Assembly: GCA_016710765.1 (NCBI GenBank)
Contig: JADJUJ010000018.1
Coordinates: 1-22,338, forward strand
Reading direction: 5' to 3'
From: Lewinellaceae bacterium
GTDB taxonomy: Bacteria; Bacteroidota; Bacteroidia; Chitinophagales; Saprospiraceae
DNA length: 22,338 nucleotides
Shown piece after piece: positions 9,810 through 17,267 of the stretch. Under the pieces are notes generated by a model. It saw nothing but the letters and a program-made list of their open reading frames with translations, was not told the DNA's origin and did no database searches. Each line of letters opens with the position of its first letter. The stretch's first letter is position 1. Made by a program: the position numbers and the translations under genes.

Positions 9810-10591
9810 ATGAGAGAATTCAAAATTTATCAACACCATATTCAACGAGGACTGCATCGCCGGGATGGCGCGGCATCTGCCCGATCATTCGGTCGACCTC
9901 GTTATTACCGATCCACCTTTCGGCATTGAATTTCAGGCCAAGCGCGCCAATTACAACCGCAAGGGCGACCGGGTACTGGAGGGCTATTCCGAGATTGAAG
10001 GCCAGGACTACCTGGCCTTTACGCGTGCCTGGTTACATGAGGTGAAAAGGGTACTCAAACCGGAGGGCAGCCTTTATATTTTTTCCGGTTGGAACTACCT
10101 CAAGGAATTGCTGATTGTGCTGGATGAATTGGATTTGAAGCTCATCAACCATTTGGTTTGGAAATATCAGTTTGGTTTGGTGACGACCCGTAAGTACGTC
10201 ACCTCCCATTACCACATCTTATTTGTTGGCGTAGATGAGCGGAAACGGAAGTTTTTCCTCTTACGCGCGCTATGAAAAAGATGAAAAAGCTACCCGAAGG
10301 GGGCAGTGCGCACTACAAAGACAAAGGAAGATGTGTGGACGATTCCCCGCCACACTGGACTGGAGACGTGAAAACACCGACCAAGTTGCCAGCCGAAATT
10401 ATCCGAAAAAATCCTGGCATACAGCAGTGAGCCTTGGTGACATCGTACTCGATCCGTTTTTAGGATCCGGTCAGGTGGCCGTTGTGGGTAAAATGAAGGC
10501 CGTCTTCACCGGATTCGAGGTGGTGCCAGATTATTTTCAGTTTGCCAGTAAACGCCTGGAGAGCGGTTCCTACCGTTTGAAGGCGGAATAA
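9810..10591 (+). CDS. DNA methyltransferase, N6-adenine type, beta-class motif order (frame-broken)
   Basis: This transfers a methyl group from S-adenosylmethionine to DNA. Catalytic motif IV appears first, as SVDLVITDPPFGIEF (about 9889-9933), and the AdoMet-binding motif I comes last, as IVLDPFLGSGQVAVVG (about 10444-10491), followed by FTGFEVVPDYFQFASKRL. This order is that of the beta class. DPPF predicts N6-adenine rather than N4-cytosine. Between them is a target-recognition region including NHLVWKYQFGLVTTRKYVTSHYHILFV, then ARYEKDEK and LPAEIIRKIL in shifted frames. The conserved text begins ENSKFINTIFNEDCIAGMARHLPDHS one base out of frame from the ATG at 9810. About 260 codons is a small, complete enzyme. 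No restriction endonuclease gene lies on either side, so it appears solitary. Recognition sequence unknown. Confidence 0.82.
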
Positions 10592-10596
10592 ACAGC

Positions 10597-11590
10597 CTAT
10601 CGCTGGGCGCCGTGCAGCCAGTCCAGTGTATTTTTGTAAAAGATCTTTTCAACGGTGTGGTCGGGTGGCCCCATTTCGGTGATGAACTTTCCAATTCCAA
10701 GTCACCGAGCGGGAAAGGATAGTCGGTGCCCAGGCACACCTTGTCTTCTCCGGCTACTTCCAGAATGTAGCGCAGCAACTGTGGATCATGCGTTGCGGAA
10801 TCCACCCAAAACTTGCCGAGGTATTTTCGGGGTGAAATGGCATTGTCTACGGATACCAGATCGGGACGGCAATTGAAGCCGTGTTCCACCCGCCCAATGG
10901 TGGGCAGAAAGGAGCCTCAGCATGTGCAAAACACCAACGGAGATCGGGCAAGCGCTCCATGACGCCTCCGAATATCAGCGAGCAGACGGCGCGACTGGTT
11001 TCGGCTGGCATACCCACCAGCCAGGGAAGCCAGTATTTCCCCATAAGTTCCTGACCCATCATTTCCCAGGGGTGAACCAATATGGCCAGATCCAGTTCCT
11101 GGCAAGCCTCGAAAATGGGGAAGAACTCGGGCTCGTTAAGGTTTTTCTGGTTCACATTGGAGCCAATTTGTATGCCGGGAAACCCCAGCGCCTTTATGCG
11201 CTCCAGTTCCTGAATGGCCAGCACGGTATCCTGCATCGGAATGGTACCCAGGGCGAGGTAGTGCTCCGGAAAATCGTCGACAACGCTGGCCAGGTGATCG
11301 TTGAGGTACTGCGACAGTTCCAGGCAGTCCTTTGGTTTGGCCCAATAGGAAAACATGACCGGAATGGTGCACACCACCTGAACCGGCGTATGGTGCTGCG
11401 CATATTCGCGGATGCGCACCTGCGGGTCCCAGCAGTTTTCGCCAATTTCACGGAAAAACTGATTTCCCTTCATCATGTTGGCGAAATGGGTGCGCTTGTG
11501 CTCCAGGTGGATAAAATCACCGTAACCGAACTTATCGGCGAAATTGGGCAGTTTTTCCGGAAGCAGGTGGGTGTGCATGTCGATTTTCAT
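10597..11590 (-). CDS. ACMSD-like amidohydrolase (aminocarboxymuconate-semialdehyde decarboxylase family)
   Basis: A metal-dependent amidohydrolase-fold enzyme of the ACMSD family (EC 4.1.1.45 in the kynurenine pathway, converting aminocarboxymuconate semialdehyde to aminomuconate semialdehyde). The N-terminal metal motif is MKIDMHTHLLPEKLP. The protein is intact to about 10900, with YLALGTIPMQD, LGFPGIQIGSNVN, LDLAILVHPWEMMG (metal His) and LPDLRWCFAHAE. After a frame change it continues RVEHGFNCRPDLVSVDN, KYLGKFWVDSATHDPQLLRYILEVAGEDKVCLGTDYPFPLGD with the catalytic Asp, and ends TLDWLHGAQR with TAG at 10597. About 331 residues matches ACMSD. The start at 11590 fits directly before the metal motif; 11596 is an alternative. 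Its 3' end faces the methyltransferase stop 5 bp away. No other kynurenine gene is in the window, so a related decarboxylase activity is possible. Confidence 0.82.
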
Positions 11591-11699
11591 GATCATGGGA
11601 AAAACTTTAAATGGTGAATGGGCATCTTATTTCGTTAGAATCGGCTGGAAGTCGGGTTGCAAATATACTTTTGTAGGCCGGGTTTTCCGGATTTCAATT

Positions 11700-12674
11700 A
11701 TGATGGATCAATATTTTAACCGCTGGCGCGCCATTTGGCAGCCCGACATGTACCACGGCTGGGGTCGCCGGGAGCGCTATTTTGAGGGCTGGTATTGCAA
11801 GGTTGTTTCCCCGGATGGGCGCCACGCACTGGCTTTTATTCCAGGTATTTCCATGCCTTCCGATGGCTCGGCGCCCCATGCCTTTATCCAGGTTATGGTG
11901 GGTTCGGAAAACCGCTCTACCTATCATCGGTTCGATGCTGCGGATTTTCAACCCTCGAGCCAGCATTTTGCGCTGGAACTGGGCGGAAATAGTTTTTCTG
12001 CTTCCGGTATTCAGCTGGACTTACCCGAAGTAAAGGGTAGTCTGCGCTTTAAAGGTAATATCGTTTGGCCAAAAATGCTGGGTGCACCGGACATCATGGG
12101 CTGGTACTCTTTTGTGCCTTTTATGGAGTGTTTTCACGGCATTGTGAGTTTAAACCATTCGATAGAAGGCAAACTTGTACTGGATGGCGAGGACATTGAT
12201 TTTACCGGCGGCAAGGGCTACATGGAAAAAGACTGGGGACGATCCTTCCCGCGGGCTTATGTGTGGATGCAGAGCAACCATTTTGACCATGCCGACCCTG
12301 TGTCGCTTATTGCCTCTGTGGCCCATATTCCGTGGCTGCGCAGCCATTTTATTGGCTTTATCAGCGGGTTTTGGCTGGAGAACAGACTTTATAAATTTGC
12401 CACTTATACAAGGGCCAAAAAACACCTGGAAATTGGTGAGGAAACCGCTACGCTGATTTATAACAATCCAAAAACAGAACTCCGAATCCTGGCCCACCGC
12501 GCAGAAGGCACGCAACTGGTCTCTCCTTTATCTGGCGCTATGACGGGAAAAATCAGCGAAAGCCTGCAGGCACGGCTGGATGTGGAATTGCTGGAAAACG
12601 GTAAACGTATCTTCGAAGGAACAGGCCGGCATGCCGGTTTGGAAATTGCCGGGGAAACGGGGTTGCTGGTTTAG
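11700..12674 (+). CDS. tocopherol cyclase family-like protein
   Basis: An intact frame of 324 residues starting MMDQYFNRWRAIWQPDMYHG. The signature text RRERYFEGWYCKVV (residues about 24-37) and the later GGKGYMEKDWGRSFPRAYVWMQSNHF (about 168-193) match the tocopherol cyclase-like lipocalin-fold family (PF14249). In plants and cyanobacteria the family closes the chromanol ring of vitamin E. Bacterial heterotroph members of this length usually lack the rest of that pathway, so the substrate here is unknown, probably a lipophilic one. No signal peptide or membrane segment is evident. The start at 11700 (or the adjacent ATG at 11703) is chosen because the homologous text begins here. It is divergent from the ACMSD gene. 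Its TAG stop lies in the first unit of the following minisatellite. Confidence 0.75.
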   Translation: MMDQYFNRWRAIWQPDMYHGWGRRERYFEGWYCKVVSPDGRHALAFIPGISMPSDGSAPHAFIQVMVGSENRSTYHRFDAADFQPSSQHFALELGGNSFSASGIQLDLPEVKGSLRFKGNIVWPKMLGAPDIMGWYSFVPFMECFHGIVSLNHSIEGKLVLDGEDIDFTGGKGYMEKDWGRSFPRAYVWMQSNHFDHADPVSLIASVAHIPWLRSHFIGFISGFWLENRLYKFATYTRAKKHLEIGEETATLIYNNPKTELRILAHRAEGTQLVSPLSGAMTGKISESLQARLDVELLENGKRIFEGTGRHAGLEIAGETGLLV

Positions 12675-12798
12675 GGTAGGGTTTAGAGTTGGGCCTAGAG
12701 TTGGGCTTGGCGTGGGGAAAACACTGGACTGGACCAACTAAACCCCACGCTAAGCCCCACGCTAAGCCCCTCCCTAAATCCCACGCTAAACCCCCTCC
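12670..12798. repeat. head-to-head 12-bp minisatellite between convergent genes
   Basis: The left part carries G-rich 12-mers of the type TTTAGAGTTGGG, CCTAGAGTTGGG, CTTGGCGTGGGG (about 12682-12717). After a spacer of about 20 bp, the right part carries the complementary C-rich form: CCCCACGCTAAG twice, then CCCTCCCTAAAT, CCCACGCTAAAC and CCCCCTCC (about 12738-12798). The two halves can fold into a long imperfect hairpin, and the G-rich strand is guanine-tract rich. The array covers the stop codons of both flanking genes and the whole gap between them, where it may act as a bidirectional terminator. Confidence 0.75.
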
Positions 12799-13242
12799 AA
12801 CACCATCTTCGTATGCGGGATGCCGTCTTCCAGGTATTGTTCGCCAGTTGATTGGAAACCGAAGCCCTCGTAAAAATGCAGTAGGTAGGATTGTGCGCCG
12901 ATTTTAATGGGTAAATTGCCGAACAGGAAGCGGGTCATTTCGATGCTTTTTTTTCATCAATAATTTTCCAGCGCCGGTACCTCTGGCGGAGGGAGCAGTG
13001 ACTACTCGCCCGATGGAGGTATAGCCAGGGTAGGAGAGGCCTTTGGGTAGGAGGCGGGTGTAGGCAAGCAGTTCGCCTTGTTGGTTATAGCCCAACAGAT
13101 GCCATGACTGCTGGTCTTTTCCATCGGCATCGAGGTAGGGGCAGTTTTGTTCTACCACAAATACCTCTTGTCGCAAGGCCATAATAGCATAAAGTTCCTG
13201 CGTGGTCAGCGCATCAAAAAAATGACAGGAAAAGCAAAGCAT
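12786..13242 (-). CDS. elaA: ElaA-like GNAT acetyltransferase (one frame break)
   Basis: A GCN5-related N-acetyltransferase resembling ElaA. It begins MLCFSCHFFDALTTQELYAIMALRQEVFVVEQNCPYLDADGKDQQSWHLLGY, and the stretch VFVVEQNCPYLDxDGxD is the ElaA hallmark. The acetyl-CoA loop follows as IGRVVTAPSARGTGAGKLLM. A frame break lies in the T8 run near 12945-12952. After it the text reads KSIEMTRF, PIKIGAQSYLLHFYEGFGFQSTGEQYLEDGIPHTKMVLEGV, giving the expected length of about 150 residues. The TAG stop (12786-12788) is inside a repeat unit of the minisatellite. ElaA's physiological substrate is not established. It is divergent from the DUF2911 gene. Confidence 0.8.
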
Positions 13243-13275
13243 ACAGATTCGAAATCTTTATTGTTTGTACAAATA

Positions 13276-13303
13276 TTGGAATGAATGAAAGGACTTACCT
13301 TTG
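13276..13303 (+). promoter_or_regulatory. Bacteroidota-type promoter for the DUF2911 gene
   Basis: TACCTTTG at 13296-13303 fits the Bacteroidota -7 consensus TAnnTTTG exactly. TTG at 13276-13278 sits 17 bases upstream as a possible -33 element. The predicted start would leave a leader of about 40 bases before the ATG at 13350. No Shine-Dalgarno sequence precedes that ATG. Confidence 0.5.
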
Positions 13304-13349
13304 TCAACCTTTTTACTAGAATGATGTTTTTAAGCAAAACGTAACAACC

Positions 13350-14204
13350 ATGAAAAATTCAACACTTATTATCCTTTTTTCCCTGATGCTGATGGGCTTG
13401 AGTGCTACAGCACAAATCAAGACGCCGGCGCCCAGTCCAACCGGCCGAATCTACCAGGAATTTGGTCTGACTACCATTGAGGTAGAGTACAGCCGCCCGA
13501 GCGTTAAAGGTCGGAAGATTTTTGGTGATCTGGTTCCCTTTGGCGAAATGTGGCGTACCGGCGCCAACGCTGCAACCAAGCTTACTTTTGGCGACGATGT
13601 AAAAGTGGGTGGTGTAGCCATCACCAAAGGCCAGTATGCCTTGTACACTATTCCCGGTCAAAAAGAATGGGAAATCATCATTTACAAAAACACCAATTTC
13701 TGGGGAACCCCCGGAAAGGATTTCAGTGAGTCGGACGTAGCCGCCCGGTTCAAAGTGCCATCCCAGGCTGAGCCTGAATTGGAGGAGACCTTTACCATCA
13801 ACATTAACAACATCCGCAACGCCAGCGCTGATGTTGAGTTGATTTGGGAGAATACCCGTGTTGTCATTCCTATTACTTTGGATACCGATTCCAAAGTGAT
13901 GGCCGACATCAAATCCCAGATGGACGGTCCGTCGGTAAACACTTACTACCAATCGGCCCGTTACTATTTTGAAGAGAAAAAGGACATGAACCTTGCCCTG
14001 GCCTGGATTCAAATGGCCCTGGACAAAGGCGGCGAAAAGTTCTGGATGGTTCGCTTGAAGGCGCAGATTCTTGCCGAGTTGGGTCGCTACAAAGATGCCA
14101 TTGAAACGGCAAACCGCAGCACCGAGTTGGCCAAAGCCGACGGTAACGGCGACTACCCGCGTATGAACGAAAAATCAATAGCTGATTGGAAAAAGAAAAT
14201 GTAA
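13350..14204 (+). CDS. DUF2911 domain-containing exported protein
   Basis: An intact frame of 284 residues. The N-terminus MKNSTLIILFSLMLMGLSATAQ is a signal peptide with cleavage at TAQ. Residues about 25-165 are the DUF2911 domain, with the typical IEVEYSRPSVKGRKIFGDLVPFGEMWRTGANAATKL, GGVAITKGQYALYTIPGQKEWEIIIYKNTNFWGTP and the beta-strand ADVELIWENTRVVIPI. The C-terminal part (about 195-284) contains helices like a short TPR region (LALAWIQMALDKGGEKFWMVRLKAQILAELGRYKDAIETANRS). Many Bacteroidota encode such periplasmic proteins; the function is unknown. A promoter lies 46 bases upstream and a strong terminator follows, so it is monocistronic. Confidence 0.9.
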   Translation: MKNSTLIILFSLMLMGLSATAQIKTPAPSPTGRIYQEFGLTTIEVEYSRPSVKGRKIFGDLVPFGEMWRTGANAATKLTFGDDVKVGGVAITKGQYALYTIPGQKEWEIIIYKNTNFWGTPGKDFSESDVAARFKVPSQAEPELEETFTININNIRNASADVELIWENTRVVIPITLDTDSKVMADIKSQMDGPSVNTYYQSARYYFEEKKDMNLALAWIQMALDKGGEKFWMVRLKAQILAELGRYKDAIETANRSTELAKADGNGDYPRMNEKSIADWKKKM

Positions 14205-14230
14205 ACCTTTTTCCTTTTGGCTAGTTTTTA

Positions 14231-14269
14231 ATCCCGAGTGTTGCCAAGTGCAGCATTCGGGATTTTTTT
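14231..14269 (+). terminator. intrinsic terminator after the DUF2911 gene
   Basis: ATCCCGAGTGTTGC (14231-14244) pairs with GCAGCATTCGGGAT (14249-14262) around a CAAGT-type loop with two wobble pairs, followed by a run of seven T. It lies 27 bases after the stop codon. Confidence 0.8.
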
Positions 14270-14336
14270 GGAAAAAATTGATTTTTCCTTAATACTATTG
14301 TGACATTCCAATTGTATCCTGTTTTAAAATATTGTG

Positions 14337-15573
14337 ATGATGCGTTTTCTACTCATGTTCCTTTTCGCCGGTTTGGTTTCCGGTTTGACCGCCCAAAATG
14401 CCGGTTGCGACGGCGTGCGCTACAAAGTGCCCGTATTTTCTTCCATCAAAAGACCACCATTCAATATGCTGTGGCGGTCAGCTATTTCCCAATCAAACCG
14501 TTAACCTTTTCATGGATGTCTACGAACCAGAGGGCGATACTTTGTCGGAGCGCCCGGCTGTGGTGCTTGCACATGGGGGCAGCTTTATTTTTGGTGATAA
14601 AACCGATTTGCAAACCACTTGCGAACTCATCGCCAGTGAGGGTTATGTGGCCATTTCCATGCAGTACCGACTCTATCCGGTGTTGGTGCTGGGCTATCCG
14701 GACTCCACCAAAATCATGGGTGCTGCGATGAAAGCGGTCGGCGACATGAAGGCTGCCGTCCGTTTCTTGCGCCAGGATGCTGCTGGCAACAAAACCCTTC
14801 GCATTGATCCAGAGCATATCTTTATTGGAGGCTATTCAGCTGGCGCTGTTGCAGCGTTGCATGCGGCCTATCTCGATAGTACCAACATCATTCCGGCGTT
14901 TATTCAGTCCGCTATTACTGCCAACGGCGGTTTCGAAGGCGATACCGGTGATGCCGCCAACCATACTTTCTCTTCTAGTACAAAAGCCACCCTCAGCATG
15001 TCGGGCGGGCTTTACAGAGCCTCCTGGCTGGATGCCGGAGAGCAACCGGTAGCAAGTATTCATGGTACCGCCGATGCTACGGTGTATTACACCCAAGGCC
15101 TGGCGGCAGGACTTGCCTATCTGCAAGGCAGCAGTTGGGTGCATGCCCGCGCCGACACGGTTGGGGTTTGGAACAGTCTTACTACGGTGCCAGGCGCCGG
15201 CCATACTGATTTGTACTCCAGCGCCAATTATGCCTCGCAATTGGCCGCATATTTCGTTACGGCTTCGGCCATGATGGAAACACTGACCTGCCAGATGTCG
15301 TCGGGTACGGCAGTTGCCAATACGCCAGTAGCGGAATGGTCCGTTTACCCCAATCCGATGGTGGACCACCTGCGTATTCGTTTGCCAGAGGGATGGACAA
15401 ACGCCAATTTGATGGTTTTCAATGCTTCCGGCCAGCGCGTGCTGACACAAGAAAATGTGGCCAATGAGGCCTGGATTGCTACATCGGCCTGGCCTGCAGG
15501 TTTGTATTGGGCAAAAATTGCAAACCCGGGGCAAAAGCAGGTTGTCGTTGCGAAAATGATCGTGAAGCAATAA
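14337..15573 (+). CDS. secreted alpha/beta hydrolase (esterase-like) with C-terminal type IX secretion domain
   Basis: The start MMRFLLMFLFAGLVSGLTAQNAGC is a signal peptide. One or two frame changes lie at about 14440-14500, after which the frame is open to the TAA at 15571-15573. The hydrolase domain has HGGSFIFGD (oxyanion HGG, about 14570-14600), FIGGYSAGAVAALHAA with nucleophile Ser in GxSAG (about 14821-14868), ASIHGTADATVYY (likely acid residue region), and GAGHTDLY (catalytic His, about 15193-15215). The last 75 residues, WSVYPNPMVDHLRIRLPEG...GLYWAKI...VVVAKMIVKQ, form a type A C-terminal sorting domain recognised by the type IX secretion system. The protein is expected to be exported to the cell surface or medium. 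It resembles carboxylesterase/BD-FAE-like polyester and carbohydrate esterases; the substrate is unknown. Confidence 0.85.
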
Positions 15574-15645
15574 ACGCGGTATTGGGCGTTTGTTTTCCAG
15601 GGAACGAACAAGCCATTGTATTTTAATATCATGACAAAACTCGGA

Positions 15646-15681
15646 GGGGTGCATATTTTTATGCTACCCCTTCGGGGTTTT
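15646..15681 (+). terminator. possible terminator hairpins after the hydrolase gene
   Basis: GGGGTGCAT pairs imperfectly with ATGCTACCCC (15646-15670). Overlapping it, ACCCC-TTC-GGGGT followed by TTT (15666-15680) forms a compact stem. Either could end transcription of the hydrolase gene, but the second hairpin is also the first member of the repeat block, so its role is uncertain. Confidence 0.35.
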
Positions 15682-15715
15682 CGCCGGATTGTTGTTGGGT
15701 CTGTAATATGCCACT

Positions 15716-16166
15716 CCTTCGGTGTTTCGCCGGATTGTCGTTGCTGTGGCTATAATATGTCACTCCTTCGGGGTTTCGCCTGGACTATTAGGGTTTGGGC
15801 TATAATATCCCCCCCCCCTATCAACGGTTTACGCACAAATATTCATTGTGCGCTGCTAAGGCCCGTAGGGCCGGCATTATGGTAGCATCTCCGCAGACCC
15901 AATTTACGGAATGCCGTAGGCATGGCATTTCAATATTGGCGATCCATGGTTGTGTTCATCTGAAACAGTCCCAAAATTGCTGATATCAAGGTGAAATTGA
16001 CCCAATGCCAGCAGCTAATGCCATGCCTACGGCATTCCAGCCCAAGGGCTGGGATTGTTCTACAATAATGCCATGCCTACGGCATTTTAAATCCGGTTAG
16101 CGCTGAGCGCTACCATAATGTCGGTCGTACAATTCTAAAAACTGTGAATTAGTGCGAAAAGCATAC
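15716..16166. repeat. repeat unit 1 (451 bp)
   Basis: Contains core arms at 15908-15929 and 16017-16038, which are perfect 22-bp inverted repeats (each with ATGCCGTAGGCAT or its complement), around an 87-bp core. An outer inverted pair, CATTATGGTAGC at 15875-15886 and GCTACCATAATG at 16109-16120, encloses them. The C run has 10 bases. Confidence 0.9.
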
Positions 16167-16612
16167 CCTTCGGTGTTTCGCCGGATTGTCGTTGCTGTGG
16201 CTATAATATGTCACTCCTTCGGGGTTTCGCCTGGATTATTAGGGTTTGGGCTATAATATTCCCCCCTATCAACGGTTTACGCACAAATATTCATTGTGCG
16301 CTGCTTAAGGCCCGTAGGTGGCATTATGGTAGCATTCCGCAGACCCAATTTACGGAATGCCGTAGGCATGGCATTAAACCCTGAGATTTGGACGGGTTTT
16401 ATCTTTACATCGGCAATTTGGGGCTGTTCGAATGAAAACAACCATAAATCGCCAACATGGAAATGCCATGCCTACGGCATTCCAGCCCAAGGCTGGGATT
16501 GTTCTACAATAATGCCATGCCTACGGCATTTAAATCCAGTTAGCGCTGAGCGCTACCATAATGTCTGTCGTACAATTCTAAAAAAACTGTGAATTAGTGC
16601 GAAAAGCATACT
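16167..16612. repeat. repeat unit 2 (446 bp), core in opposite orientation
   Basis: Flanks match units 1 and 3. Arms are at 16354-16375 and 16462-16483 around an 86-bp core that aligns with the other cores only after reverse complementation. The outer pair is at 16322-16333 and 16552-16563. The C run has 6 bases. The GTA-loop palindrome GGCCCGTAGGGCC of the other units is degenerate here (GGCCCGTAGGTGGC). Confidence 0.9.
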
Positions 16613-17064
16613 CCTTCGGTGTTTCGCCGGATTGTCGTTGCTGTGGCTATAATATATCACTCCTTCGGTGTTTCGACTGGACTATTAGGGTTTGGGCTAT
16701 AATATCCCCCCCCCTATCAACGGTTTACGCACAAATATTCATTGTGCGCTGCTAAGGCCCGTAGGGCCGGCATTATGGTAGCATTCCGCAGACCCAATTT
16801 ACGGAATGCCGTAGGCATGGCATTTCAATATTGGCGATCCATGGTTGTGTTCATTCGAAACAGTCCCAAAATTGCTGATATAAAGGTGAAATTTGTCCCA
16901 ATGCCAGCAGCTTAATGCCATGCCTACGGCATTCCAGCCCAAGGGCTGGGATTGTTCTACAATAATGCCATGCCTACGGCATTTTAAATCCGGTTAGCGC
17001 TGAGCGCTACCATAATGTCGGTCGTACAATTCTAAAAACTGTGAATTAGTGCGAAAAGCATACT
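16613..17064. repeat. repeat unit 3 (452 bp)
   Basis: Nearly identical to unit 1. Arms are at 16803-16824 and 16914-16935 around an 89-bp core; the outer pair is at 16771-16782 and 17006-17017. The C run has 9 bases. The core holds an uninterrupted 32-codon frame. Confidence 0.9.
16817..16915 (+). CDS. possible repeat-encoded 32-residue peptide
   Basis: ATG at 16817 lies within the left 22-bp arm and opens a frame reading MAFQYWRSMVVFIRNSPKIA and then DIKVKFVPMPAA, with TAA at 16913-16915. The same frame exists in reversed unit 2, starting at 16469 on the minus strand. It needs two single-base corrections there and shows V, S and A synonymous changes and I/V exchanges. In unit 1 a TGA interrupts it after five codons of the conserved part. 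No family is recognised. It may be a chance frame in a non-coding repeat. Confidence 0.2.
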   Translation: MAFQYWRSMVVFIRNSPKIADIKVKFVPMPAA

Positions 17065-17087
17065 CCTTCGGTGTTTCGCCGGATTGT

Positions 17088-17267
17088 AAGCGCTTGTTAT
17101 TATCAACAAACAGAAATAGGTTTTGGTTGCCGCACAGCGGGGCGGAATCTTGGTGAAAGCACACAAACCTAAAACGGCGGTCCATAGGACCCCTATCTTT
17201 AGGCTGGCAAATGAGCAAGGTCCTGGCGTAGGCAACCAACGTGGACGGTATCGGTTTACAAAGGTTG
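17088..17267. other. gap between repeat block and kinase gene
   Basis: No gene, hairpin terminator or further repeat copy is evident. Short frames exist on both strands but have no recognisable content. Confidence 0.5.

Larger units (their letters stand above)
15667..17087. repeat. complex tandem repeat block (about 450-bp units, three copies plus partials)
   Basis: Units begin at CCTTCGGTGTTTCGCCGG: 15716, 16167, 16613 and, truncated after about 23 bases, 17065. Periods are 451, 446 and 452. A partial sub-repeat at 15667-15715 precedes the first. Each unit contains, in order: two 49-bp-spaced CCTTCGG sub-repeats ending in CTATAATAT, a C run, the hairpin GCACAA-ATATTCA-TTGTGC, a GTA-loop palindrome, an inverted-repeat-bounded core, CAGCCCAAGGGCTGG, a further copy of the arm, AGCGCTGAGCGCT, and a unique tail ending GAAAAGCATA. 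It fills the gap between the convergent hydrolase and kinase genes. I see no protein family in it. Confidence 0.95.

Noticed and set aside
10922..11617. 231-codon frame on the plus strand opposite the ACMSD gene
   Set aside because: It is the antisense shadow of a clearly conserved gene, and its translation has no recognisable motif.
13359..14012. 217-codon minus-strand frame
   Set aside because: Shadow of the intact DUF2911 gene.
14836..15654. 272-codon minus-strand frame
   Set aside because: Shadow of the secreted hydrolase, which has a full catalytic set and sorting domain on the plus strand.
15795..16592. Protein-coding frames across the repeat block on the plus strand
   Set aside because: They recur with each unit, are built of palindrome translations and resemble no protein; only the core frame in unit 3 is kept as a weak possibility.
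15716..17087. CRISPR array
   Set aside because: Units are about 450 bp and repeat throughout their length, without short repeats separated by unique spacers; no cas gene is present.
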